A stretch of 64,000 bases of DNA from assembly GCF_020194175.1 (NCBI RefSeq), contig NZ_JADYVX010000005.1:62001-126000 (forward strand). Direction: 5' to 3'. The notes under the pieces are model-generated. The model was given only the letters and a program-made list of their open reading frames with translations. It was not told the DNA's origin and searched no databases. Position numbers and translations under genes: made by a program. This stretch comes from Bradyrhizobium sp. BRP22. Its GTDB lineage: Bacteria; Pseudomonadota; Alphaproteobacteria; Rhizobiales; Xanthobacteraceae. Shown here one piece after another: positions 50,290-60,353 of this stretch (the stretch's first letter is position 1; each line of letters starts with the position of its first letter).

Positions 50290-51570
50290 ATGACCGATCG
50301 CCTTCCGGGATTTTCGACCCTCGCCGTGCATGCCGGTGCGCAGCCGGATCCCACCACCGGCGCGCGGGCGACGCCGATCTATCAGACGACGTCATTCGTA
50401 TTCAACGATGCCGACCATGCGGCCTCACTGTTCGGCCTGCAGTCGTTCGGCAACATCTACACCCGCATCGGCAATCCGACCAATGCGGTGCTGGAGGAGC
50501 GCGTCGCCGCGCTCGAAGGCGGCACCGCAGCGCTCGCGGTCGCCTCGGGACACGCCGCGCAGGTCGTGGTGCTGCAGCAATTGATGAAGCCGGGCGACGA
50601 GATCATCGCCGCGCGCAAGCTCTATGGCGGCTCGATCAACCAGTTCACCCATGCCTTCAAGAGCTTTGGCTGGAACGTCGCCTGGGCCGATCCGGACGAG
50701 ATCGAAAGCTTCGAGCGTGCGGTCACGCCGCACACCAAGGCGATGTTCATCGAATCGATCGCCAATCCTTCCGGCAGCGTCACCGACATCGAGGCGATCG
50801 CTGCTGTCGCGCGCAAGGCCGGCGTTCCGCTGATCGTCGACAACACGCTGGCAACGCCGTATCTGATCAAACCGATCGACCACGGCGCCGACATCGTCGT
50901 GCACTCGCTCACCAAATTCCTCGGCGGCCACGGCAACTCGCTCGGCGGCATCATCGTCGACGCCGGCACCTTCGATTGGTCCAAGGACAACAAATATCCG
51001 ATGCTGAGCGAGCCGCGCCCGGAATATCACGGCATCAAGATCCAGGAGACGTTCGGCAATTTCGCCTTCGCGATCGCCTGCCGCGTACTCGGCTTGCGCG
51101 ATCTCGGCCCGGCGCTGTCGCCGTTCAACGCCTTCATGATCCTGACCGGCATCGAGACGCTGCCGCTGCGCATGCAGAAGCATTGCGACAACGCGAAAGC
51201 GGTCGCCGAATTCCTGGCCGGCCATCCCGCGGTTGCGGCGGTGAACTACGCGGGGCTGCCTGGCGACAAGTATAACAACCTCGCGCGCAAATATGCGCCG
51301 AAGGGCGCGGGCGCGGTGTTCACCTTCAGCCTCAAGGGCGGCTACGATGCCGGCGTCAACCTGGTATCGAACCTGAGGCTGTTCTCGCACCTCGCCAATG
51401 TCGGCGATACCCGTTCGCTGGTGATCCACCCCGCCTCCACCACCCACAGCCAGCTCGACGATGCCGCGAAGATCAAGTCCGGCGCGGCCCCCGACGTGGT
51501 CCGGCTCTCGATCGGCATCGAGGACAAGGACGACCTGATCGCCGACCTCGACCAGGCGCTGAGGGCCTAG
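50290..51570 (+). CDS. metY: O-acetylhomoserine aminocarboxypropyltransferase (sulfhydrylase)
   Basis: A 426-residue PLP enzyme of the Cys/Met metabolism family that makes homocysteine or methionine from O-acetylhomoserine and sulfide or methanethiol. Landmarks are YTRIGNPTNAVLEERVAALEGG, LIVDNTLATPYLIKP, and the PLP lysine in VVHSLTKFLGGHGNSLGG at about residue 210. The long insertion after it (DWSKDNKYPMLSEPRPEYHG) is characteristic of MetY rather than MetB/MetC. Single gene, with a 148-base upstream gap. Confidence 0.93.
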   Translation: MTDRLPGFSTLAVHAGAQPDPTTGARATPIYQTTSFVFNDADHAASLFGLQSFGNIYTRIGNPTNAVLEERVAALEGGTAALAVASGHAAQVVVLQQLMKPGDEIIAARKLYGGSINQFTHAFKSFGWNVAWADPDEIESFERAVTPHTKAMFIESIANPSGSVTDIEAIAAVARKAGVPLIVDNTLATPYLIKPIDHGADIVVHSLTKFLGGHGNSLGGIIVDAGTFDWSKDNKYPMLSEPRPEYHGIKIQETFGNFAFAIACRVLGLRDLGPALSPFNAFMILTGIETLPLRMQKHCDNAKAVAEFLAGHPAVAAVNYAGLPGDKYNNLARKYAPKGAGAVFTFSLKGGYDAGVNLVSNLRLFSHLANVGDTRSLVIHPASTTHSQLDDAAKIKSGAAPDVVRLSIGIEDKDDLIADLDQALRA

Positions 51571-51579
51571 CCGTTGGTC

Positions 51580-51660
51580 GTCATTCCGGGGCGATGCGCA
51601 GCATCGAGCCCGGAATCTCGAGATTCCGGGTCTGGTGCTAGCGCACCATCCCGGAATGAC
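51580..51660. repeat. Palindromic repeat (GTCATTCCGGGG family)
   Basis: From GTCATTCCGGGGCGATGCG to ATCCCGGAATGAC with inner GCCCGGAATCTC / GAGATTCCGGGT. Same family as 6256-6350. Confidence 0.85.
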
Positions 51661-51727
51661 CCGATCTCATTAACGGTCATTCCGCTATAAGGTGGCATTC
51701 TGTCGCCCTCTCGATTCGGAGACGACG

Positions 51728-52147
51728 ATGCTGCGCTCGATATTGCTCTTTGTGATCGCCTTCCTCGCAATCGATGTCGCCGCGGCCGCCGACGGACCGG
51801 TTGCAACCAAGCAGGCAGCCTACCGCGCCGCCCGTCAACTGCCGCCCGGCCTTCCGCGCCCGCACTACAAGTACCGGACAACCGTGAGCCCCGCCCCCTA
51901 CGTCCGCCGCGGGCGTCAGATCATCGTCGCAGAGGATCCGGACGTGCTGTTCACGCCCGCCGCCGTGATCCCTTACGTGCCGTTTGTGAATGGCGAGCCG
52001 ATCCTGCCGGGCTCATCGAGCCTGCCCGGCTATTACGGCAACCACTTCTCCTACAGCTATGATGGCCCGTACTACGGAGGCCCCTATTACGGTGGTCCCT
52101 ACTGGAATCGCCTACCGTACGCCTGTGGCGTTTACGGCTATTGCTAG
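51728..52147 (+). CDS. Exported Gly/Tyr-rich hypothetical protein
   Basis: A 139-residue protein with a signal peptide (MLRSILLFVIAFLAIDVAAAA, cleavage near AAA-DG). The mature part is Pro/Tyr-rich, with PGLPRPHYKYRTTVSPAP and, near the C-terminus, a short tandem repeat DGPYYGGPYYGGPYW. Two cysteines lie in the last eight residues (ACGVYGYC). No domain is recognised. GGAGACGACG precedes the ATG at 51728. It ends 18 bases before nadQ, but nothing links it to NAD metabolism. Confidence 0.6.
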   Translation: MLRSILLFVIAFLAIDVAAAADGPVATKQAAYRAARQLPPGLPRPHYKYRTTVSPAPYVRRGRQIIVAEDPDVLFTPAAVIPYVPFVNGEPILPGSSSLPGYYGNHFSYSYDGPYYGGPYYGGPYWNRLPYACGVYGYC

Positions 52148-52165
52148 CGGCGACAGGATATCCGC

Positions 52166-53116
52166 GTGGCAAACGCACCGCGAAAAGCCGAAACATCGAT
52201 CGATGCGATCGCCGCCGACCTCGTCGCCGTCCTGGTGGCGGTGACCGAGGGCGAGCCGAAGATCATGACGATCGCGAATGCGGCCGCGCTGCCGAGCGGT
52301 CCGTTCCAGTTCGGCCATCGCTCGCTGCAGACCGGCCTGCGCGCCTGGGTCGAGGCGCAGACCGGACATCCGCTCGGCTATGTCGAGCAGCTCTATACCT
52401 TCGCTGATCATGGCCGTACCGGCGACGCTCGCGCGCCGCATCGCATCTCGATCAGCTATCTCGGCCTGACCCGCGAAGACCAGGTCAGGGAGGGCTCGGA
52501 AGGCCATTGGTCCGGCTGGTATGAGTATTTCCCGTGGGAGGATCATCGCGCCGGGCCGCCGGCGCTGATCGCGAAGATCGTGGCGCCGAAGCTGCGCGGC
52601 TGGGCCAAATCGGCAGAGAGCACGTCCGTTCAGAGGGCGCGCTGGCAGCGCGCCGCCATCACCTTCGGCCTCGACGACCGCGCCTGGAATGAAGAGCTGG
52701 TGCTGCAGCGCTATGAGCTGCTCTACGAGGCGTCGGTGATCCCTGAGGCGGTGCGTGACAAGCCCGCCGGGGAAGCCGTGGTGCCCGGCCGCTCCATGAT
52801 ATCGGATCATCGCCGCATTCTGGCCACCGGGATCGCGCGGCTGCGCGCCAAGATCAAATACCGGCCGGTCGTCTTCGAGCTGATGCCGGCCGAATTCACC
52901 CTGCTGCAACTGCAACGCAGTGTTGAGGCGCTTGCGGGCCGCCTCGTCCACAAACAGAATTTCCGACGCCTGATCGAGCAGCAGGAACTCGTTGAAGAGA
53001 CAGGCGCAATGGCCGCGGAGACGGTCGGCCGCCCGGCCAAGCTCTTCCGCTTCCGTCACGGCATCGTGGCCGAACGGGCCGTCGCCGGCACCAAGCTTCC
53101 CCTCTCGCGCTCTTGA
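52166..53116 (+). CDS. nadQ: NadQ/NrtR-like transcriptional regulator of NAD biosynthesis
   Basis: A 316-residue protein (GTG start) of the COG4111 type: a Nudix-like N-terminal domain (about residues 15-200, no intact Nudix box seen) and a winged-helix C-terminal domain similar to that of NrtR, visible as SDHRRILATGIARLRAKI, YRPVVFELMPAEFTLLQL and VHKQNFRRLIEQQ. Proteins of this kind next to nadABC in Rhizobiales are described as NadQ, repressors that respond to the cell's nicotinamide nucleotide state. Two operator-like sites between its stop and nadA support this. The precise effector cannot be read from sequence. Confidence 0.78.
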   Translation: MANAPRKAETSIDAIAADLVAVLVAVTEGEPKIMTIANAAALPSGPFQFGHRSLQTGLRAWVEAQTGHPLGYVEQLYTFADHGRTGDARAPHRISISYLGLTREDQVREGSEGHWSGWYEYFPWEDHRAGPPALIAKIVAPKLRGWAKSAESTSVQRARWQRAAITFGLDDRAWNEELVLQRYELLYEASVIPEAVRDKPAGEAVVPGRSMISDHRRILATGIARLRAKIKYRPVVFELMPAEFTLLQLQRSVEALAGRLVHKQNFRRLIEQQELVEETGAMAAETVGRPAKLFRFRHGIVAERAVAGTKLPLSRS

Positions 53117-53169
53117 CTTCCATTATGCTCAGGATAAGTATAACCTCAAATATACTCAAGGAGAGCATA
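53113..53169 (+). promoter_or_regulatory. Paired NadQ operator candidates and promoter of nadABC
   Basis: Two 19-bp sites in opposite orientation: TATGCTCAGGATAAGTATA at 53124-53142 and TATACTCAAGGAGAGCATA at 53151-53169. Reversed, the first reads TATACTTATCCTGAGCATA, so both fit TATACT-N7-AGCATA, itself a near palindrome. The second site covers the nadA ribosome-binding site (AAGGAG at 53158-53163) and ends one base before the ATG. TTGACT at 53113-53118 and TATAAC at 53139-53144 could be promoter elements, though 20 bases apart. Binding here would block both transcription and, as RNA-level consequence, nothing further is implied. Confidence 0.7.
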
Positions 53170-53170
53170 A

Positions 53171-54153
<983 letters not shown>

Positions 54154-54157
<4 letters not shown>

Positions 54158-55704
54158 GTACCGATGTTTCAGCGTTGACCGGGCAGCCGGTGATCATCGG
54201 CGGCGGCGCCGCTGGATTGATGACGGCGCTGCAGCTTGCGCCCGCGCCGGTCGTGCTGTTGTCGAAATCGCCGCTCGGGGCTGAGGCTTCCAGCATGTGG
54301 GCGCAGGGCGGACTCGCGGCGGCGGTCGGCGCCGACGACACCCCTGCCCTGCATCTGCAGGACACCATCGCCGCCGGCGCTGGTCTCTGCGACGAGGAAG
54401 CTGCGAGCCGCATCGTCGCTGCGGCGCCCGCTGCCGTCGAATGTCTCGCACGGCTCGGCGTCGGCTTTGATCACAGGCCGGATGGAAGCTGGCAGCTCGG
54501 GCTCGAGGCCGCGCACAGCCGTAAGCGGATCGTCCACGCCACCGGCGACGGCACCGGGCGCGAGATCATGCGCGCGCTGATCGCCGCCGTGCGTCGCTGT
54601 CCGTCGATCACGCTGCTCGAGGGTCTTGAGGCCCGCCAACTCCTCGTGGAGGACAACGCGATCAGGGGCGTGCTCGCAGCGAATACGCGTGGCTCGCTCG
54701 TCATTCCGACCAACCGCGTCGTGCTGGCGACCGGCGGCATTGGCGGCCTGTTCCAGGACAGCACCAATCCCATGGGCTGCTTCGGCCAGGGGCTCGCTCT
54801 CGCGGCCCGCGCCGGCGCCGTTCTCTCCGACCTCGAATTCATCCAGTTTCACCCGACCGCCTTCGACGGACCGTCGCGGCCGATGCCACTATTGACCGAA
54901 GCGATCCGCGGCGACGGCGCGATCCTGATTGACGAGACAGGACAGCGCTTCATGGCGAACGAGCCGGGCGCCGAGCTCGCGCCGCGCGACGTCGTGGCGC
55001 GCGCGGTCTGGCGCCGTCGCGCGCAAGGACATCGGGTCTTCCTCGATGCACGGCAGCATCCGGGCAAGGATTTCGCGCAGCGCTATCCCGTCATCAGCGC
55101 GTTCTGCAGGATGGCCGGGATCGATCCGGCCAATGATCCGATCCCCGTGCGTCCGGCGGCGCATTATCACATGGGCGGCATCGCCGTTGACGGCGAAGGC
55201 CGCAGCACAGTGACGGGCTTGTGGGCCTGCGGCGAAGTCAGCCGCACCGGCCTGCACGGCGCCAACCGGCTCGCCAGCAATTCGCTAATGGAGGCCATCG
55301 TCTGTGCGCAATGGGTGGCCGAGAGCGTCAATGGCGTGGCTGGTAGTGGCGCGGCTCCGGGCACGCCGACCGCGCTCCCGCCAGCATCCGATCCATCGAC
55401 GGCGCGGCCGTTCGTCTCCCAGGGCCTAGGCGTGCTGCGCGATCGGCTCGCGATCGAGCGCACCATCCGCAATCTCTATCCGATGGCGACGGGCAACAAT
55501 GCTGCCGCCGATCCTGCGCTGGTCGGATTGATGATCGCGGTCGCCGCGCTAAGGCGCGAGGAAAGCCGCGGCGGCCACTACCGCACCGACTTTACGGACA
55601 CGTTGCCCAATAGCGTGCCTCCCACCTCCACCCTCGCGGAAGCGCTCAGCGTCGCCGGCGAGATCGTCGAATCCGAACTGCCGATCAGGAGCGTCCAGTC
55701 GTGA
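54154..55704 (+). CDS. nadB: L-aspartate oxidase
   Basis: A 516-residue flavoprotein that oxidises aspartate to iminoaspartate for NadA. The FAD-binding N-terminus is [18 protein letters not shown], followed by [18 protein letters not shown]; the succinate dehydrogenase/fumarate reductase-like active site includes HPTAF and [10 protein letters not shown] with [20 protein letters not shown]. The C-terminal helical domain is present. It overlaps nadA and nadC by four bases each, so the three are translationally coupled. Confidence 0.96.
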
Positions 55705-56549
55705 CCCTCAATCCCCTTCTGCCCCTGATGTACGAACCATTGGTGCGAACCGCGCTGCTCGAGGATCTCGGTCGCGCCGGCGACATCACGGCCGATGCGA
55801 TCGTGCCTGCCGACCAGCGCGCCGCGCTCGGCTTGCGGGCACGCCAGCCGGGCGTTGTCGCCGGCCTCGACGTGGCACGCTGCGCCTTTCAAACGATTTC
55901 CCCCGCGATCCGGATCGAGATCGAGCGGCCCGACGGCAGCGTCGTCGCCCCCGGCGACACGATCGCGACCATCAAAGGGCCGGCACGGGCATTGTTGACC
56001 GGCGAGCGCACCGCGCTCAATTTCCTCTGTCACCTGAGCGGCGTCGCGACCGCGACGGCTTCGCTGGTGTCAGCGGTGAAAGGCACGCGCGCGCAGATCG
56101 TCTGCACCCGCAAGACGACGCCGGGCCTGCGTACCCTGGAGAAATACGCGGTGCGCGCCGGCGGCGGCGGCAATCACCGTTTCGGTCTCGACGATGCCGT
56201 GCTGATCAAGGACAACCATATCGCGCTTGCCGGCAATATCCGGACCGCGATCGAGCGCGCCAAGGCGCATGTCGGCCACCTCGTCAAAATCGAGGTCGAA
56301 GTCGATACGCTGGCGCAGTTCGAGGAGGCACTGACACTCGGGATCGACGCAGTCCTGCTCGACAACATGACGGTTGACGACCTCAGGCAGGCGGTGGCGA
56401 TGGCCCGCGGCAAAGTAATCACGGAAGCCTCGGGCCGCATCACGGCTGCCACCGCGCCCGCAATTGCGGCGGCGGGCGTCGACCTGATTTCCGTCGGCTG
56501 GGTCACGCACTCCTCGGCGGCGCTCGATATCGGGCTGGATTATCTCTAA
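55701..56549 (+). CDS. nadC: Nicotinate-nucleotide pyrophosphorylase (quinolinate phosphoribosyltransferase)
   Basis: A 282-residue enzyme converting quinolinate and PRPP to nicotinate mononucleotide. Signatures are EDLGRAGDITADAIVP near the start, ERTALNFLCHLSGVAT, the substrate region CTRKTTPGLRTLEKYAVRAGGG, VLIKDNHIAL and VEVEVDTLAQFEEAL-like sequence, and the phosphate site SGRITAATAPAIAAAGVDLIS. Start overlaps the nadB stop (GTGA). Last gene of the nad block. Confidence 0.96.
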   Translation: MTLNPLLPLMYEPLVRTALLEDLGRAGDITADAIVPADQRAALGLRARQPGVVAGLDVARCAFQTISPAIRIEIERPDGSVVAPGDTIATIKGPARALLTGERTALNFLCHLSGVATATASLVSAVKGTRAQIVCTRKTTPGLRTLEKYAVRAGGGGNHRFGLDDAVLIKDNHIALAGNIRTAIERAKAHVGHLVKIEVEVDTLAQFEEALTLGIDAVLLDNMTVDDLRQAVAMARGKVITEASGRITAATAPAIAAAGVDLISVGWVTHSSAALDIGLDYL

Positions 56550-56569
56550 CGCGCTGGGTTCGTGCGCGC

Positions 56570-57694
56570 TCAAAGAGCTGCCCGCGCGCCCTCCTTGCGA
56601 TAGTAGAAAATCTGCCGTGCTCGGACCTCGTTCTCGACGATCCCGATCAGGCCGATCAGCTTTTCGGACGTCCGAACCTGCACGATGTCAGGCGTCACCA
56701 CGAAGACAGTCGCTTCGTCGTAAGGCTGGGCGCTCATGATCATCTTGCGCATTTCAGCGACGACGTTTGCCCATGACTTGGCGTGGCGCTCGGACCTCGC
56801 GAAGTACGAGGTGAATGTCTTGAGCGCCAGATCATAGGTCGCGTCCATGGATGGCATGGCCATCGACGGATATTCCCGATCGAAACAGACCAGCGCGTCG
56901 GTCAAATCGGTCGTCACTGCCGGACGGAGCGATTCGGCGAGGGCTTGCGCGTGGTTGAAGCACACATTGCTGAACATCCACGACCGCTGCGCAAACTGCG
57001 TTTCCCCGAATGCGGCTATCGCCTTGGGCACGAAGCCGAACCACCAGCGCGCGATCTCGAGCAGCTGGAATCGCACGTTGTACTGCTCCCGCACGACATC
57101 GCCGGGCGCAAGGACGGAGAGCGCCGCGATGCGATCGGTATCGAGCAGACGCAAGCTGGTCACCGCGACGGTGGCCGCGGCTCCGAGATTGATCAACAGG
57201 GCCGAGGCGCGATCGGGATCATCGAGTATCGAATCGTTGAAGGTATCGGCAGCCAGGAACGAATCCCACAGCGCATTGGCGATGATGAGCCGGATCAGGG
57301 AGCGCTCCTCGGCAGCCGCCAGGAGCGGCGACGCCGCACGCGGAACGTAGCTCACGAGAGCGGGGTTGTGTCCGACATAGGGACACGTGATCGCCGTGTT
57401 GATCCGCTTCGATCCGGCCGTAAAGCTGGTCCAGAAGGCAGCGAACGCGGGCGACAGAAAGTTCGACAGTATCGTCTCGCGGGGCTGGCACGGCGAGATC
57501 GATGCCCTTTCGCTCGCGGCCGATCTCAACCGCTCGCGGATGTCGCGCGACGTTGCATCGATCAACGTCCGGCGCATTTCGCCATCTCCGACCGGCGCTG
57601 GGTAGCCGTCGCGCGTTTCGAAGAAATCCTGTCCGGGCAGGCACCCGTTGGCCCGATCCTCACCGCTTTCCGTCATCAATACCCCCGCCCGCAA
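56570..57694 (-). CDS. Unrecognised 374-residue protein
   Basis: I do not recognise this protein. It has a hydrophilic N-terminal 75 residues and a mainly helical remainder with hydrophobic stretches (LLINLGAAATVAVTSLRLL, YNVRFQLLEIARWWFGFVP) that are too short or mixed for sure membrane helices. The C-terminal 60 residues (DEATVFVVTPDIVQVRT, IGLIGIVENEVRARQIFYYR) look like a small alpha-beta unit. No signal peptide. An ATG six codons in (57676) is an alternative start. Convergent with nadC and isolated from other genes, so context gives no clue. Confidence 0.6.
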   Translation of the reverse strand: MRAGVLMTESGEDRANGCLPGQDFFETRDGYPAPVGDGEMRRTLIDATSRDIRERLRSAASERASISPCQPRETILSNFLSPAFAAFWTSFTAGSKRINTAITCPYVGHNPALVSYVPRAASPLLAAAEERSLIRLIIANALWDSFLAADTFNDSILDDPDRASALLINLGAAATVAVTSLRLLDTDRIAALSVLAPGDVVREQYNVRFQLLEIARWWFGFVPKAIAAFGETQFAQRSWMFSNVCFNHAQALAESLRPAVTTDLTDALVCFDREYPSMAMPSMDATYDLALKTFTSYFARSERHAKSWANVVAEMRKMIMSAQPYDEATVFVVTPDIVQVRTSEKLIGLIGIVENEVRARQIFYYRKEGARAAL

Positions 57695-57829
57695 AAGCCC
57701 CTATTCAACAGACAGTTCGGCGAGACAAAATCCGCAATGCAAATGACAAAAAATCCGATGTAGGGGTTCCATAGTACCGCGCAACGTTCGGGCGGCTCTT
57801 GGTACCCAGCTCACCAGCGGCAGATGTGA

Positions 57830-58644
57830 TCATTCGGCCGGCGCGTTCGTCGACGCCTTGCTCTGGCGCGTCAGGCGACTGTTGCGCTGGAACACCGAAT
57901 AGCTCGCGAGCGCAAACAGGATCACCAGGAACTGCAGCGAGAGCGCTTCCAGCGTTGGGTTCAGGCCGATGTCGGCGAGCCAGGACATGCTCTTCAGCTC
58001 GGTGAACGGCAGCAGCGCCTGCTCCTGGAATTCCTGCACGGCCTCGCCGATGAACTTGATCGCCATCACGAACAGGAAGGCCGAGGTCAGGATGAACAAT
58101 GGCCGCAGCGGAATCTTCCGGGCGATCAGGTTGATGAAATAGAACAGCACCGCAAGTCCGATAGCGGCGACTCCGAGGCCGGCAAACAGGCCTGCGCTCC
58201 AGCCGCCTTCGGTGGTCGCCAGAGCGTTGATGAACAGCACGGTCTCGGCGCCTCGCGGAACACCGCGAGGAAGGCGAGCGCGCCGACCGCCCACACCGTG
58301 TCCTGCGCCAGCGCCGTCTCGGCCTTGTGCGCGAGATATTCGTTCCAGCCCCGGGGATCCTGCTTCACCATCAGCCAGCCGCTGACATAGAGCATGAGGC
58401 CGGCGGCAAAGAGGATGATGACGCCCTCGAGGATATCGCTGTGCTCGCCTGAATTCAGCACCGCGAACAGCCAGGCCGCAATGATGCTGGCGCCGATTGC
58501 CGCGAGCGCGCCGCCATAGAGCGCCCGGATGCGATGATCGGCGCCAACCTTTGAGAGATAACCGGCGAGCGCGGCGATCACCAGCATCGCCTCCAGTCCC
58601 TCGCGCAGCAGGATGACGGCAGCCTGAACGAATGCAGACGACAT
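57830..58644 (-). pseudogene. FTR1-family iron permease, frameshifted in the second REGxE motif
   Basis: Two frames together encode an intact FTR1-type protein of 271 residues. The N-terminal frame (from 58644) has the first iron-binding motif LLREGLEAMLV at residue 13 and helices up to LAFLAVFRE. The next residues should be GAETVLFINAL, which continue in another frame to the end at 57830. Adding one G at about 58251 (GAGGCG to GAGGGCG) restores the second REGAE motif. So the gene is broken by one base exactly in a key motif, or the base was missed in sequencing. FTR1 proteins import ferric iron, often with an oxidase or a periplasmic partner; none is adjacent. Confidence 0.82.
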
Positions 58645-58792
58645 GAGCGAACCCAGTTTTGGCTCGTTCTATCGCCCGGAATTTTCAAGTAAAGCGATGT
58701 CGGTCCGCACGACCTCGTCAACTGCCCGGCGACGCGAGAAACCCGCGCAAAACGGCCGTTTCTTGCAGCAACACGGATTAGAATAGTTCAAT

Positions 58793-59887
58793 TCAACCGG
58801 GTTGCCCGACCGGCATGGCGAGCTTTGGCTGCCCCACTTCGCGGCGTCGCGGCAAGAGCCGCTCGACCTGCAGGACCGCCAGCGTCAGCACCACGACCGC
58901 CATCGCCTGGTGGCTGAGCGCGAGATCAATCGGCACCTGGTTCAAGAGCGTCAGGATCCCGAGCGTCGCCTGCAACGTGATAGCGGCCGCCAGCCACCAG
59001 GCGCCGGCGATTACAGCGCCGCCTGCCCGCGCGCGAACAGCGTCGATCGCGTGCAGGATCGCCAGCGCCAACAGCGCGTAGGCGGTCATGCGGTGCTCGA
59101 ACTGCACGGTGAGAGTATTGTCGAACAGATTGCGCCACCAGGGCTGCTCGAAGAACAGGCGTCCCGCGGACGGAATGAAAGCGCCGTCAATCTCCGGCCA
59201 GGTGTTGTAGACTTTTCCCGCGCGCAGACCCGCGACCAGCGCGCCGAAATAGAGCTGCAGGAAGGTCAGCGCGAGCAGCAGCAAGGCGGTGATCTTCAGC
59301 CGCAACGGCGCCGGACTCGGCGGCCGATCGGAAAGCCGCCGCACCGTCCATACGATCGCCGAATAGATCAGGAGCGCCAGTATCAGATGGACCGCGAGGC
59401 GATATTGCGAAACCTCCACCTTGTCGGAGAGACCCGAAGCAACCATCCACCAGCCCACCGCCCCCTGCAGCGCGCCGAGACCGAAGATCAGCCACAGCCG
59501 CCGCTTCAGCTCGCCGTCGGCGACGGCCCCGCGCCACAGGAAATAGAGAAACGGCAGCAAGTAGGCGATGCCGATCACCCGCCCAAGGAGGCGATGGCTC
59601 CATTCCCACCAGAAGATCGTCTTGAATTCATGGAGCGTCATCCCGGCATTGAGCTCGCGATATTGCGGAATTTTCCTGTAGCCCTCGTAGGCTTCCGTCC
59701 ATTGAGCTTCTGTGAGCGGCGGCAGCGTGCCGGTAACCGGCTTCCATTCCACGATCGAAAGCCCGGATTCGGTGAGCCGGGTAGCGCCGCCGACCACGAC
59801 CATGAGCGCGATCAGGGCTGCGACCGAAAGCAGCCACCAGCGGACGGCGGTGTTTTGGGATGGCCCGGAGGCGGAACGTGCGGTCAT
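58793..59887 (-). CDS. ctaA: Haem A synthase (COX15/CtaA type)
   Basis: A 364-residue membrane enzyme that oxidises haem O to haem A for aa3-type cytochrome oxidase. Eight helices form two related halves. Conserved histidine segments are [45 protein letters not shown] and [14 protein letters not shown], each in a helix as in type 2 Cta[22 protein letters not shown] near residue 33 is the N-terminal family signature. It is a single gene, divergent from the DUF2842 gene. Confidence 0.94.
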   Translation of the reverse strand: MTARSASGPSQNTAVRWWLLSVAALIALMVVVGGATRLTESGLSIVEWKPVTGTLPPLTEAQWTEAYEGYRKIPQYRELNAGMTLHEFKTIFWWEWSHRLLGRVIGIAYLLPFLYFLWRGAVADGELKRRLWLIFGLGALQGAVGWWMVASGLSDKVEVSQYRLAVHLILALLIYSAIVWTVRRLSDRPPSPAPLRLKITALLLLALTFLQLYFGALVAGLRAGKVYNTWPEIDGAFIPSAGRLFFEQPWWRNLFDNTLTVQFEHRMTAYALLALAILHAIDAVRARAGGAVIAGAWWLAAAITLQATLGILTLLNQVPIDLALSHQAMAVVVLTLAVLQVERLLPRRREVGQPKLAMPVGQPG

Positions 59888-59981
59888 CGGTCCTGCTTGA
59901 TCGGATTGGCGCGCCCCTTATAGTCCGCCCCCTCGCAGGCGCAAGGCGCGCTTTGCCTCACGAATGATCTATCAATCGGCC

Positions 59982-60191
59982 ATGAATATACGCACCCGCA
60001 AGCTGCTTGGAACCATCTTCCTGCTGATGCTCGTGGTGGTGTGGTCACTGCTCGGCATGACGGTCGCGCAGACACCGTGGCTCGCCAATTCGGGCCTGCT
60101 GCAGGCGATCTTCTATGTCGTGGCCGGGCTCGGCTGGGTGCTGCCGGCAATGCCGATCGTGGCCTGGATGTCGCGGCCCGACCGCGCCTAG
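59982..60191 (+). CDS. DUF2842 small membrane protein
   Basis: A 69-residue protein with two hydrophobic helices (LLGTIFLLMLVVVWSLLGMTVA and LLQAIFYVVAGLGWVLPAMPIVAWM), ending in SRPDRA. This is the size and layout of DUF2842, found widely in alphaproteobacteria next to ctaA or other respiratory genes. The ATG at 59982 (MNIRTRK) was preferred to an upstream one at 59964. Function is unknown. Confidence 0.75.
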   Translation: MNIRTRKLLGTIFLLMLVVVWSLLGMTVAQTPWLANSGLLQAIFYVVAGLGWVLPAMPIVAWMSRPDRA

Positions 60192-60353
60192 AGCTGCGCC
60201 CGCTTCAAGCGGCTGATATCCGCCACCACGTCCCGCCCCCGGATCCGGCGGTTCGCAGGCCCGTCTAACGATTGTTATTACCCTTTGTTGACATTTCCCT
60301 GCGAAGGTCGGCCCGCCCGAACTGTAAATAATAGATTAATAACAGGTTCATCG

